A DNA stretch of 64,000 bases from UBA11524 sp963642705 (GCA_963642705.1 CAVIHU010000001.1:124001-188000); one strand, 5' to 3'. Shown: positions 23,373-33,062, counted from the first letter of the stretch. Made by a program: numbers and translations. Notes: generated by a model not told the origin, from the sequence alone.

Positions 23373-25223
23373 ATGAAGGATTTATGGCGTTCGTGGCTTC
23401 CATTTCTGACGGATGATGTTCCTGAAGGCTTGACACAGCCGATTGAGACGGCACGTTTTGAACTGGAGCATGCCCTGCTGCGGCTTGCCCCCGATTGGCA
23501 AGTTACGTTGAAGCAGGATGAGTCGCTGCATGACGGCTATGTCCTCTCATGCAACGACACCAGCATCGTTCTGACAGGCGGTGAAACCGGCGTACTATAC
23601 GGTGCGTATCACCTGCTGATGAGGCTGGCAAGTGGTACAGACATTCCGGAAAGATTCACTGCATCGCCGCAATATGCACTGCGCATGATCAATTGCTGGG
23701 ATGATATGGATGGCAGCGTGGAGCGAGGTTATTCCGGTAGAAGCTTGTTTTTTGATGGAGGACGGCTGTCCTATAATCCAGCACGTCTTCGTCAGCTTGC
23801 AAGGATGATGGCATCAGTCGGGCTGAATGTATTGTGTATCAACAATGTCAATGTTCGCGAGCCTGCGCAGGAACTGATTGAGTCGTTTTTGCCGGATTTG
23901 GCGGCTCTTGCGGCGATCTTCCGGCCTTTCGGCATCCGCTTGATGGTTTCTGTTGACTATTCACAGCCTATGCGCCATGGAATCCCGACATCTGACCCAC
24001 TGGATGAGCGTGTGCAGGCATGGTGGCAGCAGCAAGCCGCGATAGTGTACAGCAGCATCCCGGATATTGCTGGCTTTCTCGTCAAGGCAGACAGCGAGCA
24101 TCGTCCTGGACCGTTTACCTATGGTAGGAATCATGCGGAAGGCGCGAACATGCTCGCTCGAGCAATCAAACCATTCGGTGGCGTACTTGTCTGGCGTTGC
24201 TTTGTCTACAATTGTCAGCAGGATTGGCGCGACAATTCGACTGATCGTCCGAAGGCTGCTTATGATAACTATGTGCATCTCGATGGTCAATTTGATGATA
24301 ACGTGATCCTGCAGGTAAAGAACGGACCGTTCGATTTTCAGGTGCGTGAGCCGATTTCGCCGACGCTCCTGGCGATGCCGCATACGCAGCTTGCCCTGGA
24401 ATGGCAGCTCGCGCAGGAATACACGGGTCAGCAAATTGACTTGTATGCTATGCCAATCATGTGGCAGGAGACCATGACTGATTTGCCACTGAAGTGCATC
24501 ATGGCAATGGCTGCTGTTTCGAATCTCGGCAATGATGCAATCATGACAGGCCACCCGTTTGCGGCGTTGAATCTGTTTGCGTACGGCGTACTTGCGTGGA
24601 ATCCGCTTTGCTGCCGTCCGGATGACATCATTCGTCAGTGGATTCGCCTCACCTACTGCCTTTCGCTTAAAGATGAATGCATGCTAACAGACATTTTACT
24701 CGGCAGCCGTCATGCGTATGAGCAGTATACGGCGCCGCTCGGTATCGGCTGGATGGTTACGCCGAATGTACACTACGGTCCAAGTCCGGACGGATATGAA
24801 TATCAGTCATGGGGGACGTATCACAAGGCAGACCGTGATGCTATTGGTATTGACCGCACATCCGTAGGGACAGGCTATGCTTTGCAATATCCACCATTGC
24901 TGCGCGATCGATATTCATCGCTGAAAACCTGCCCGGATGAACTGCTGTTGTTCTTTCATCGTTTGCCGTACACTTATCGGATGCGTGACGGACGGACGCT
25001 GATTCAGCGCATTTATGATGATCACTTCGAGGGATATGACTGGGTGGAACGCACAAGCGAAGCACTGCGGTCACTGACATTGCCGGAGGAGGATCGTGCA
25101 ATTGTGCTGGAGCGTATCAAGCTTCAAAAGCAGAATGCCCGCGAGTGGCGTGATGTCATTAATACGTACTTTCATCGGTTGTCCGGCATTGACGATATTC
25201 ATGGCAGAACGATTTATCCATAA
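23373..25223 (+). CDS. aguA: GH67 alpha-glucuronidase
   Basis: 616 residues from ATG 23373 (GAGGAG at 23357-23362), somewhat shorter than typical GH67 enzymes of about 680. Family motifs are strong: NCWDDMDGSVERGYSGRSLF, VKADSEHRPGPFTYGR, HLDGQFDDN and VKNGPFDFQVREP. The proposed general acid is Glu242 and the general base pair Asp304 and Glu326, all present. It removes (4-O-methyl)glucuronic acid from the ends of xylo-oligosaccharides. No signal peptide, so cytoplasmic. It is divergent from the GH39/metallohydrolase pair and shares the 23205-23372 spacer with it, consistent with joint regulation. Confidence 0.94.
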   Translation: MKDLWRSWLPFLTDDVPEGLTQPIETARFELEHALLRLAPDWQVTLKQDESLHDGYVLSCNDTSIVLTGGETGVLYGAYHLLMRLASGTDIPERFTASPQYALRMINCWDDMDGSVERGYSGRSLFFDGGRLSYNPARLRQLARMMASVGLNVLCINNVNVREPAQELIESFLPDLAALAAIFRPFGIRLMVSVDYSQPMRHGIPTSDPLDERVQAWWQQQAAIVYSSIPDIAGFLVKADSEHRPGPFTYGRNHAEGANMLARAIKPFGGVLVWRCFVYNCQQDWRDNSTDRPKAAYDNYVHLDGQFDDNVILQVKNGPFDFQVREPISPTLLAMPHTQLALEWQLAQEYTGQQIDLYAMPIMWQETMTDLPLKCIMAMAAVSNLGNDAIMTGHPFAALNLFAYGVLAWNPLCCRPDDIIRQWIRLTYCLSLKDECMLTDILLGSRHAYEQYTAPLGIGWMVTPNVHYGPSPDGYEYQSWGTYHKADRDAIGIDRTSVGTGYALQYPPLLRDRYSSLKTCPDELLLFFHRLPYTYRMRDGRTLIQRIYDDHFEGYDWVERTSEALRSLTLPEEDRAIVLERIKLQKQNAREWRDVINTYFHRLSGIDDIHGRTIYP

Positions 25224-25228
25224 GAAGA

Positions 25229-25262
25229 CTCCCGTTCTGAATTGCTTCAGAGCGGGAGCTTT
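25229..25262. terminator. Bidirectional terminator after the GH67 gene
   Basis: 13-bp stem with one wobble pair (25229-25241 with 25246-25258), loop TTGC, followed by TTTGTTTT on the plus strand. It separates convergent genes. Confidence 0.85.
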
Positions 25263-25276
25263 GTTTTGCCTTGATT

Positions 25277-26842
25277 TTATTCCTGCGGAGGAACCGGCGT
25301 ATATACCGCCTCAGGAAGCGGCAGATCATCAGTGGTTTCCGAATCGGTTGACATGGGAGCATCTTCATCTTCCACTAAATCAGCCGGTGTGGCGAAAGAA
25401 ATGGGCTGCGAACCGAAGCTTTCCGTCAAGCTGTTCATCGCTGTTGACAGGATGCTGAGAAGCTGTGGGCTGTCCATGCTCGTAACATTCTGTGCACTAT
25501 CGGTCGGCAGATCAAGCGCATTCCAGCGACCTGTTGTTCTCAGCGCCATGCGGAGCGTCAGATCCGCCTCTGCCATGTGAAGACCGACAGTGATGTTCAG
25601 ACGGACAGGGGCAGCTTCCCTCTTTTCGCGGTTGTACTGGAGTGTCAGTTCAGCCGTAATCGGCTCAAACGTTTCGTATTGATCCTCTTCGCCATCGGGA
25701 ATGTCCGGTGTGAGCAACAACTGCCATTCGGAATTATCGTAGCGCTTGCTGGAGTCTGATGTTTCGGAATGTGTGTACGAGAAGGCAAACGCAGCACGTA
25801 GTGGCTTAATGTCCTGCACATCTGCGGCAGGCATGCGCGACACATAGCCCGAATAGGGCTGCTCGGCATCTTCACTCTTCTGAATGCTCAGCGTGAGCGT
25901 CTGCTTCTCGTTCATGAGCATCAGCGTTGTTGTCTGCTCTTCCTGCTTGAATGTCAGGTTCGTGTAGCTCCACGGATTCTGTGGAAGTGGTAGAGCAACA
26001 GCCACAGACAACGTGTCGCCATGCGTAGAGAGCGTTCTGGACAGACGCAACTCACCCGTCAGCGGCAGCGCATCGATGCACGCGTCATAGAAGTAGAGCA
26101 TTGATGTGTTCAGGTATGTCTCCTGCTGCGCTTCTGTCATCAGTGGTCGAATGAGCGCCAGCAATTCCTGATCATAGAGGAATGTATGCCACAGTTGCTT
26201 TGCCAGCGCTTTGACGTCGTCAGCAGGGATGACGTAGGTAATCTGAAGGAGCATCTCATCGCTTTCCGTCACGGTTGTCGGATCTGATGCGTAATCGGCA
26301 AGCCAAAGCTCAATACTGTTGAGATATGCATCAAGCAGAGGTGCCCATGTGTTTTCCAACACCAGGCTTGGCTGATTTGCAATGCCAAGGAGGACGGAAT
26401 AGAATGACGGGTTCCCGCCGGCGGAAGTGCCAAGAATCGTCTGAAGCGCGCTATCGTTGAGCGAAACCGTCAGGATGGTATCCGGCACAAGAGCGGAACG
26501 GAGATACAGCGAATCTCCCACACGGTATAGCTGCGTCAGTCCCTGTTGATTGCCATCATCATCCTCGGCATAAATCTGATACTGGAAGTCATCACTTTCC
26601 TCCAGATTCAGCAGACGCAGATGAAGCGTTGATGCCGTGACAGGCAGGAACAAATCAAGCCATGAGGCTGTGCCAGAGGCTGTGAGCGCCATAGAGCCAC
26701 GAATCGGATAATCCTGCACAGAAAATTGCTGATACATCACTTCAGGTAGCGTGTAGTCATCCTCTGTGGCAGCGAAAGCACTGCCCAGCATGAGTAACGT
26801 CATCACCAGCGTCAGGACGGCCGACAGGATTCGTTTTGACAT
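25277..26842 (-). CDS. Secreted protein of unknown function
   Basis: 521 residues. A clear signal peptide (MSKRILSAVLTLVMTLLMLGSAFA) precedes a long beta-rich protein with alternating polar/hydrophobic strands and few cysteines. No catalytic motif is recognisable. The C-terminal segment has a short helical region (SILSTAMNSLTESFG) and then an acidic, Pro-rich tail (VPPQE). The upstream gene encodes a second secreted beta-rich protein of similar size and style, 36 bases away, and the two look like distant paralogues: both have signal peptide, strand-rich body and a C-terminal 'LS..L...' helix. They are probably co-transcribed. I do not recognise the family. Confidence 0.75.
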   Translation of the reverse strand: MSKRILSAVLTLVMTLLMLGSAFAATEDDYTLPEVMYQQFSVQDYPIRGSMALTASGTASWLDLFLPVTASTLHLRLLNLEESDDFQYQIYAEDDDGNQQGLTQLYRVGDSLYLRSALVPDTILTVSLNDSALQTILGTSAGGNPSFYSVLLGIANQPSLVLENTWAPLLDAYLNSIELWLADYASDPTTVTESDEMLLQITYVIPADDVKALAKQLWHTFLYDQELLALIRPLMTEAQQETYLNTSMLYFYDACIDALPLTGELRLSRTLSTHGDTLSVAVALPLPQNPWSYTNLTFKQEEQTTTLMLMNEKQTLTLSIQKSEDAEQPYSGYVSRMPAADVQDIKPLRAAFAFSYTHSETSDSSKRYDNSEWQLLLTPDIPDGEEDQYETFEPITAELTLQYNREKREAAPVRLNITVGLHMAEADLTLRMALRTTGRWNALDLPTDSAQNVTSMDSPQLLSILSTAMNSLTESFGSQPISFATPADLVEDEDAPMSTDSETTDDLPLPEAVYTPVPPQE

Positions 26843-26878
26843 GGGTTATTCCTCCTCATATGATGGATCAGCCAATGG

Positions 26879-28276
26879 TTATTCTACGATGACCTCTTTG
26901 CCAGCCTCCTGCTGAATTTCCCGCACATCTTCTTCTGCCATTTCGTAGAAGAAGAATGCGGCATCTTCGGCACTGAGCACCTGAATCAGCGGACGGACAA
27001 TTGCCGTTGCGACTGCACCGGACACCTGCGCCTGAAGCGATTGCAGTGCATCTTCGCTGAGCGCACTCAGATCAGTTGCTGTGGTGTTCGATTCCCATGG
27101 AAATTGATCAGCGGCACCGACAGTCATAGCGATGGTGCAGTCCTCGGTTACGCCTGCCTCGCCTTTCCGCTGATAGCGCAGCGTTCCGGAGCCTGTAAGC
27201 GTTTCAGAAGCCGTGCTGAAGGCAAGATCCGGCGTGAATGTTTCTGTGATGGTGGTGTCACTGCCGGCAGCCTTTGTTTTGAGGACAACGCTACCGCTGA
27301 TGGATTCGCTTTCGCCGCTGATTCTATTGGTCAGATCGAAGGTTGCATCGGACTGCCTTGTCTGTTTGTCAGCAGTCACCTTGTAGGAATATTCGCCTTT
27401 AGCCGTAATCGTCTTGTTCGAAAAAGTCATGACGCGCGTGAAGCTCAGCGTATTTTTGTTTGAGCCGCTATTAGCAGGCGAAGTTAGTGTGATTTCGTCG
27501 CGAGTTTCGTCCTCTTCGCGCTTTGTACGCCAGACGAACTTTACCGTGCGCAGATCGCCTTCCAGACCGCATACGCCGTTGTACTCCAGTCGCAGCGGTG
27601 TTTCGTCCTGCGCACGATAAATGCGGATGGTCTGCTTGCCGGAGAAGATCAAGGAGGCAAGCAGATTATGCAAATCGCCTTCAGGGCACACCGACAGCAG
27701 GATTTCCTTAAAGTCATCCGTCTTGGACTTTGGAATGGTATAATCAGTGCAAGAGCTTGCAACGCCCATGTTTTTAATGGTTGTTTTCGTACTCTTTCGC
27801 TTTCCGTAATCCGTAAGCGACTCCAAAAGTGAAGTGCTGAGCGTCCAGCCGTCCTTCAGCCACTGCTCATACGTGCCGTCAATAGCGGCAGTATCGGCAG
27901 ATACATCTGACCCGAGAAGCAGCGCAAGAACATTATTTTCTGATGCAGTATAGGTCATACCCGGCATGCAGGAAAACTGTGCCTCACGGCCTTTCTGTGA
28001 GAGCGTAAGCAGATCTTCATTGCCCATCCTGATGGCAACACTGCTTTGATCGTCCCCAGCGTAAATGCACAGCGCCAGCTGAGAGAGCACCTGATTCAGC
28101 ATGGTTGTTCTCGTCTCATCAAACGGTGAATGCTCAGTAAGCTGAATCGAAAGCGTGACAGCAAGCGGCGTTTCAGCCAAATCCACATCGGACGCATAGC
28201 GAAGCAGCTGAGAATCAGCCGATGCTGCGGGAAACAGTGTCAGGAGCACCAGCAGCAGCGAAAGCAGCTTACGCAT
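26879..28276 (-). CDS. Secreted protein of unknown function
   Basis: 465 residues. Signal peptide (MRKLLSLLLVLLTLFPAASA), then a beta-rich body with many Thr/Ser/Asp strands, including a run of repetitive strands (TLTGSGTLRYQR, SISGSVVLKTK) like those of LolA-like or beta-sandwich envelope proteins, and a C-terminal helical segment ending EAGKEVIVE. No enzyme motif is seen. It lies 36 bases upstream of the other secreted protein and 17 bases after the dihydrouridine synthase gene, all in the same direction, so it may belong to a longer transcript. Function unknown. Confidence 0.75.
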   Translation of the reverse strand: MRKLLSLLLVLLTLFPAASADSQLLRYASDVDLAETPLAVTLSIQLTEHSPFDETRTTMLNQVLSQLALCIYAGDDQSSVAIRMGNEDLLTLSQKGREAQFSCMPGMTYTASENNVLALLLGSDVSADTAAIDGTYEQWLKDGWTLSTSLLESLTDYGKRKSTKTTIKNMGVASSCTDYTIPKSKTDDFKEILLSVCPEGDLHNLLASLIFSGKQTIRIYRAQDETPLRLEYNGVCGLEGDLRTVKFVWRTKREEDETRDEITLTSPANSGSNKNTLSFTRVMTFSNKTITAKGEYSYKVTADKQTRQSDATFDLTNRISGESESISGSVVLKTKAAGSDTTITETFTPDLAFSTASETLTGSGTLRYQRKGEAGVTEDCTIAMTVGAADQFPWESNTTATDLSALSEDALQSLQAQVSGAVATAIVRPLIQVLSAEDAAFFFYEMAEEDVREIQQEAGKEVIVE

Positions 28277-28293
28277 GAAGAGTCACAATCCTT

Positions 28294-29262
28294 TCAAGCA
28301 AGAGTTTCTGATTCCGTATTTGCTTCGGCAAATGCACGCAGCATATCCTTAACCTCGTTTGGACTTTCCAACTGATTGATTTGTCCGCGAAGCTGCGCAG
28401 CACCACGCATGCCGCTGACATACCAGCCGATATGCTTGCGCATTTCATTGACGGCGACTCGCTCCGGCTTCCAATTCAGCAGCATATCATAATGGCGAAG
28501 TGCTGTATTGATGCGGTCCTGAATGCGAGGTAGGGAAACCATTTCACCGCGCAGCTTCTGCTTGATTTGCCCGAAAAGCCACGGATTGCCGAGTGCCCCG
28601 CGCCCAATCATCACACCGTCAACGCCTGTTTCGGCGATTCGATGAACTGCATCGTCTGCGGTAAAGATATCGCCGTTTCCAATGACGGGAACATGTACGG
28701 CATTTTTGACTTCTGCTACATAGAGCCAATCTGCCTGACCACTGTACTGCTGCTGACGCGTTCGTCCATGGATGGTAATCTCACAGGCACCGCAGTCCTC
28801 AGCCATTTTCGCCATATCAATGACATTGATGTGATCACTGTCCCAGCCAAGGCGCATTTTAACGGAAACAGGCAACTTGCTCGCCTTGCAGACTGCACGG
28901 AGAATTTTCTCGGCATTTTCCGGCGTGCGCATGAGCCCGCTTCCCTCACCTGAGGCTGCTACTTTATGCGCCGGACAGCCCATATTAATGTCTATACCGT
29001 CAAACCTGCCCATTGAGGACAGTTCTTCGGCGGTGCGAGCCATCAAATCGGCTTCCTTGCCGAAAATCTGCACGAGCAGCGCGCCTTCATGTTCATCCTT
29101 TTGCAACAGCGATACGGTTGCAGGGTGGTTTCGCGGTGCATACAGATAACCCATTGCGCTGACCATCTCGGTCGTTGCCATATCGCAGCCTTGCTCAAAG
29201 CAAAGCAAGCGAAATGGCCAGTCTGTGATTCCTGCCATGGGTGCAAGCCGGATGCTTGTCAT
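28294..29262 (-). CDS. dus: tRNA-dihydrouridine synthase
   Basis: 322 residues. FMN-dependent TIM barrel with LAPMAGITDWPFR at the N-terminus, catalytic cysteine in INMGCPAHKV, KMRLGWD, ITIHGRTRQQQY and GNGDI and MIGRGALGNPW loops. It reduces specific uridines in tRNA. The order of motifs is that of the DusB-type bacterial enzymes. The start ATG overlaps the stop of the upstream GH127-like gene by four bases, so an RNA-modification gene is coupled to a glycosidase-like gene, probably by operon packing rather than shared function. Confidence 0.95.
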   Translation of the reverse strand: MTSIRLAPMAGITDWPFRLLCFEQGCDMATTEMVSAMGYLYAPRNHPATVSLLQKDEHEGALLVQIFGKEADLMARTAEELSSMGRFDGIDINMGCPAHKVAASGEGSGLMRTPENAEKILRAVCKASKLPVSVKMRLGWDSDHINVIDMAKMAEDCGACEITIHGRTRQQQYSGQADWLYVAEVKNAVHVPVIGNGDIFTADDAVHRIAETGVDGVMIGRGALGNPWLFGQIKQKLRGEMVSLPRIQDRINTALRHYDMLLNWKPERVAVNEMRKHIGWYVSGMRGAAQLRGQINQLESPNEVKDMLRAFAEANTESETLA

Positions 29263-30908
29263 GCACGATCCCCCCGTGGGAACAGTGCAATCCGCTTAAG
29301 TGCTTCGGCATACGGCACAAGCACGCATTCGCGCACCTCGCCCGTCAGTGGCGGCAGAACAGGCAGATTGTGAGGCGCATCATCATCCTGCTTCCAAGCA
29401 ATCGGCGCAAGCGATGCCTTGATGACATCGCCGTCTGCAATACCGTCGCTGCACATCGCATAACGCCACTCATCCTCGATCGGCAAAGCCATGACCTGAG
29501 CGCCATACAGCAGATATGTCCCCTGATGATGGGATGTGCATCGTGTGAGCTTCTTTTCCAGTTCAACGTTGATTTCATCGCCGTCATGCCAGGTGCGGTC
29601 AAGGACGGCATAACCGTCAATCAGCTTGCTCAAGTTGACATGCTCGCCGTTCAGCAGAAGATTCGATGAAGCTGCCCATGATGGAATACGGATACGGAGA
29701 ACAGCGTTTTGCTCACTCTTCATGTGCAGCGCAATGTTGTGTCTGCCAGCGTTTTCCTCGATAGACAGAACGATCTTGTTGCCGCACACGGCATATTTAC
29801 CGCTCATCAGGAGATTGACCGCACAACCGTCTTCCCATGCCGTCACAGCAGACTGCATTGCCAGTGCATAACCGCGGCAGAAGCGCGGCAGAAGCTTGTC
29901 GGCACATGCCGTATCAGAAAACGAATTTACGCGTTGAGCAGAAAGCAACTGATTTTCCTGCACGCAGGCAGGCATTGCGTTTGTCAGCAGGCGTTCGAGC
30001 GCTTCCCATGCCCAACCCGCATGGATGCCCATGCCGGCACTGACAAATGCCTCTGTCCATGCGCCGAGTACCTCGCTTGAGATAGTCAGGCTCGGATTGG
30101 TGCCTGCCAGTAACGGATCAGCTGTAACACCGCCGCAAATTGCACCATGATGACGGCTTAGTCGTTCCCAGCCTGTTTGGGCGGCATTCATTTCCTTTGA
30201 CGAGCCGCTTAGCCAGCCGCGCAGCATTGACGCACGTGCGCCATCTGCCAGCGCAACCCCATGATTCGTTAAGGTCAGACGCGTGTAGTATCCTTCTAAA
30301 TCGCCATTTTCGTTTTTTAGCCCTTCCGCAAGCTCATCCTCTGTTGTTAGATGGCTGACAGGCGTCTGAAAAGATGCGGTTGTTAGAACGCTGCCCCAAT
30401 TCATGGTGCTTTCGGACAGAACGGTACAAAGCTTCAGCAATGAGCTGATGCCGGTGACGCGGTACACATTTTCGAGCAGCTCCATCAAATCTGCCGGGTC
30501 GGCGCAGACTGTATCATCCGCGATGATTTCCTCCCAGCGTTTGGATGCCCAATTCATCCAGCGAAGGAGGCATGAAAGCGTTTCTTTCTGCGTTTCGTAT
30601 TCATAAAGTGCCCACACAGCACGAAGCAGTGAAAGCGTCTCTCTTACTGTCAATGGGAATGAGCCGTCTTCACGCTGTGTTGACATCATTGTACGGATGG
30701 TCTTTGCAGAGGCTGACTGTGCTGCATCCTTCTCGAACAGCGCTGAAAGACGAAATGTTCCCTCAAGCATCGGCAGCTCATGACAGTTAGCGACTTGTGC
30801 ATACAGTGTTTTCAGCGTCTTATTGTTCATCCGCACCTGACCGGCGCTCAGCGGATGGCAGGTCAGCGCAGAAAGTGGATTCTTCTTCAAAACAGGTTTG
30901 AGCGGCAC
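29259..30908 (-). CDS. GH127/DUF1680-like glycosidase-family protein, possibly catalytically altered
   Basis: 549 residues from GTG 30908, eight bases after GGAGG (a TTG at 30923 is also open). Alpha/alpha-barrel features and the C-terminal beta domain (VLRIRIPSWAASSNLLLNGE, then LTRCTSHHQGTYLLYGAQVMAL) resemble the beta-L-arabinofuranosidase family GH127/DUF1680. The zinc/catalytic cysteine motifs of that family, an E-x-C and a CCPPN, are not visible: the likely positions read SSEVLG and RFCRGY. It may be a divergent member with another mechanism, or an inactive one. No signal peptide. It is first in a transcript with dus and perhaps the two secreted proteins, with its own promoter. Confidence 0.65.
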   Translation of the reverse strand: MPLKPVLKKNPLSALTCHPLSAGQVRMNNKTLKTLYAQVANCHELPMLEGTFRLSALFEKDAAQSASAKTIRTMMSTQREDGSFPLTVRETLSLLRAVWALYEYETQKETLSCLLRWMNWASKRWEEIIADDTVCADPADLMELLENVYRVTGISSLLKLCTVLSESTMNWGSVLTTASFQTPVSHLTTEDELAEGLKNENGDLEGYYTRLTLTNHGVALADGARASMLRGWLSGSSKEMNAAQTGWERLSRHHGAICGGVTADPLLAGTNPSLTISSEVLGAWTEAFVSAGMGIHAGWAWEALERLLTNAMPACVQENQLLSAQRVNSFSDTACADKLLPRFCRGYALAMQSAVTAWEDGCAVNLLMSGKYAVCGNKIVLSIEENAGRHNIALHMKSEQNAVLRIRIPSWAASSNLLLNGEHVNLSKLIDGYAVLDRTWHDGDEINVELEKKLTRCTSHHQGTYLLYGAQVMALPIEDEWRYAMCSDGIADGDVIKASLAPIAWKQDDDAPHNLPVLPPLTGEVRECVLVPYAEALKRIALFPRGDRA

Positions 30909-30954
30909 AACTTGTTCCTCCAAATCAATTGATCCTCATCATTTGCCGTTTCTT

Positions 30955-30983
30955 ATTATACCGCATTCCTCGGCAAACTTCAA
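30955..30983 (-). promoter_or_regulatory. Promoter of the GH127-like gene
   Basis: Minus strand: -35 TTGAAG (30978-30983), 17-bp spacer, perfect -10 TATAAT (30955-30960). Confidence 0.75.
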
Positions 30984-31021
30984 TCTCAAAATGTAAAAAG
31001 CACGCAATGCTTCGGCAGTTC

Positions 31022-31050
31022 TTGACATTCGCATTCGGCTCTTGTAAAAT
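31022..31050 (+). promoter_or_regulatory. Promoter of the YgiQ-type gene
   Basis: Perfect -35 TTGACA (31022-31027), 17-bp spacer, -10 TAAAAT (31045-31050). Confidence 0.85.
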
Positions 31051-31082
31051 ATGGCTGAGAACAGCAAGGGAGCGACCACCCG

Positions 31083-33014
31083 ATGAGCACTTTGAATACG
31101 CAGTTTCTGCCTGTTACCTTATCCGAATGCCGCGAAAGGGGCTGGGATGTTCCTGACTTCGTATACGTATGCGGCGATGCCTATGTCGATCATCCGTCGT
31201 TCGGTCATGCGATTATCAGCCGAACCCTGGAAAAAGCCGGCTACCGCGTTGCAATGCTCTGCTTGCCGCCGTGGCAGGATGAATCTGCATTCAAGCGTTT
31301 CGGCAGACCACGGTTGGGTTTCCTTGTGTCTGCCGGTGTAATTGACAGCATGGTGAACCACTATACCGTTGCAAAGAAGCGCCGTCATGACGATGCCTAT
31401 GCCCCCGGCGGTAAGGGCTTTATGCGTCCTGACCGCGCGACAATTGTCTATTGCAACCGCATTCGGCAGGCGTATCGCGATATCCCGATTTTGATTGGCG
31501 GCGTTGAGGCAAGTCTGCGCAGATTTTCACACTATGACTATTGGGACGACAAGGTACGCCACAGTATACTGGTCGATTCAGGTGCAACGCTGCTGATGTA
31601 CGGCATGGGCGAAACGAGCATCATCGAGTGCGCCAATTGGCTGGCAGACGGCATGAATCCGGCAGAGCTGCCGAAAATGCGCGGCATCTGCTACATGAGC
31701 AAGACAGCGGATACTTCCTGCATTCAGTTGCCGACACATCAAGAAGTCAGTACGGATAAGCGCAAGTATGCTGAGGCGTTTCTCGTTCAATATAATGAGC
31801 AAGACCCGATTCGCGGCAAGCGTCTCTGCCAGCAGCAGGATACCGACCGCTATCTCATCCAGAATAAGCCGTGTCTTCCGCTGAGCCGCGAGGCACTCGA
31901 TGCTGTCTACGATCTCCCCTATACGCGTACCTATCACCCGATGTATAAGGCAGAAGGTGGGATTCCAGCGTTGCAGGAGGTTGAATTTTCGATTGCTTCG
32001 ACACGCGGCTGTTTTGGCTCATGCAGCTTCTGCGCTATCACGTTTCATCAGGGGCGGATTATTCAGAGCAGGAGTCCGCAGAGCATTCTGAAGGAGGGGC
32101 GATTGTTGACGACGCTTCCCAATTTCAAGGGGTATATTCACGATGTAGGAGGACCAACGGCGAATTTCCGGAAGCCTGCATGCCAGAATCAGATGAAGGT
32201 CGGCGCGTGCAAGCACCGTCAGTGTCTGTTTCCGGAGCCTTGTAAAAATCTGCAGGTTGATCATGTGGAATTTCTTTCAATTCTCCGGCAGCTTCGCGAG
32301 CTTCCGCGTGTCAAGAAGGTGTTCGTCCGCAGTGGTTTGCGATATGATTACATTATGGCAGACAAAAACGCAACGCGATTCCTGCGCGAATTTTGCAGTC
32401 ATCATGTGTCCGGTCAGCTCAAGGTCGCGCCTGAGCATGTTTGCCCGTATGTACTCGACTTGATGGGCAAGCCGCGCCGCGAGCTATACGATGCATTTGT
32501 TGCACGCTATCAGCAGATTAACGAACAGCTCGGACTTAAGCAGTACCTGATTCCTTACCTGATGAGCAGTCATCCGGGCAGCGACCTGAATGCAGCGATT
32601 GAGTTGGCATGCTATCTGCGCGATACAGGCTTTTATCCGGAACAGGTGCAGGATTTCTACCCGACACCGGGCACGCTTTCGACCTGCATGTTTTATACAG
32701 GGCTGGATCCGCGCACGATGAAGCCGGTATTCGTTGCCCGTTCTGCGGATGACAAGGCAATGCAGCGTGCGCTCATGCAGTATAAGAATCCGAAGAATCA
32801 GCCGCTTGTGAGGAAAGCGCTCCGTCTGGTCGGACGCGAGGAGCTGATCGGCTATGGGCGCGAATGTCTTGTGCAGCCGGAACAAAGTGCACAGCGGAAT
32901 CAGCTGCCTAAGCCAGAAGGCAATTTCGCCCATGCGTGCAGGCCCTTTCTGCATCCGGATAAGCGCAGGCTAAAGGATAAATCGCGTTCGTCACACCGTT
33001 CCAATCATCGATAA
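31083..33014 (+). CDS. YgiQ-family radical SAM protein
   Basis: 643 residues, typical for YgiQ (UPF0313). The N-terminal domain has DFVYVCGDAYVDHPSFG and GGVEASLRRFSHYDYWD, and the radical SAM cluster motif CFGSCSFC is in STRGCFGSCSFCAITFHQGR. A second cysteine-containing segment (ACKHRQCLFPEPCKNL) is also usual in the family. A basic tail of about 40 residues closes the protein. The reaction catalysed by YgiQ proteins is not established to my knowledge. It has a strong promoter and a strong terminator and stands alone. Confidence 0.93.
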   Translation: MSTLNTQFLPVTLSECRERGWDVPDFVYVCGDAYVDHPSFGHAIISRTLEKAGYRVAMLCLPPWQDESAFKRFGRPRLGFLVSAGVIDSMVNHYTVAKKRRHDDAYAPGGKGFMRPDRATIVYCNRIRQAYRDIPILIGGVEASLRRFSHYDYWDDKVRHSILVDSGATLLMYGMGETSIIECANWLADGMNPAELPKMRGICYMSKTADTSCIQLPTHQEVSTDKRKYAEAFLVQYNEQDPIRGKRLCQQQDTDRYLIQNKPCLPLSREALDAVYDLPYTRTYHPMYKAEGGIPALQEVEFSIASTRGCFGSCSFCAITFHQGRIIQSRSPQSILKEGRLLTTLPNFKGYIHDVGGPTANFRKPACQNQMKVGACKHRQCLFPEPCKNLQVDHVEFLSILRQLRELPRVKKVFVRSGLRYDYIMADKNATRFLREFCSHHVSGQLKVAPEHVCPYVLDLMGKPRRELYDAFVARYQQINEQLGLKQYLIPYLMSSHPGSDLNAAIELACYLRDTGFYPEQVQDFYPTPGTLSTCMFYTGLDPRTMKPVFVARSADDKAMQRALMQYKNPKNQPLVRKALRLVGREELIGYGRECLVQPEQSAQRNQLPKPEGNFAHACRPFLHPDKRRLKDKSRSSHRSNHR

Positions 33015-33017
33015 TCA

Positions 33018-33052
33018 CACCCCCACGGCACATATTGGTTGCCGTGGGGGTG
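33018..33052. terminator. Bidirectional terminator
   Basis: Perfect 13-bp GC-rich stem (33018-33030 with 33040-33052) between convergent genes; T-tracts are short on both sides. Confidence 0.75.
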
Positions 33053-33062
33053 TTCTATGGAA

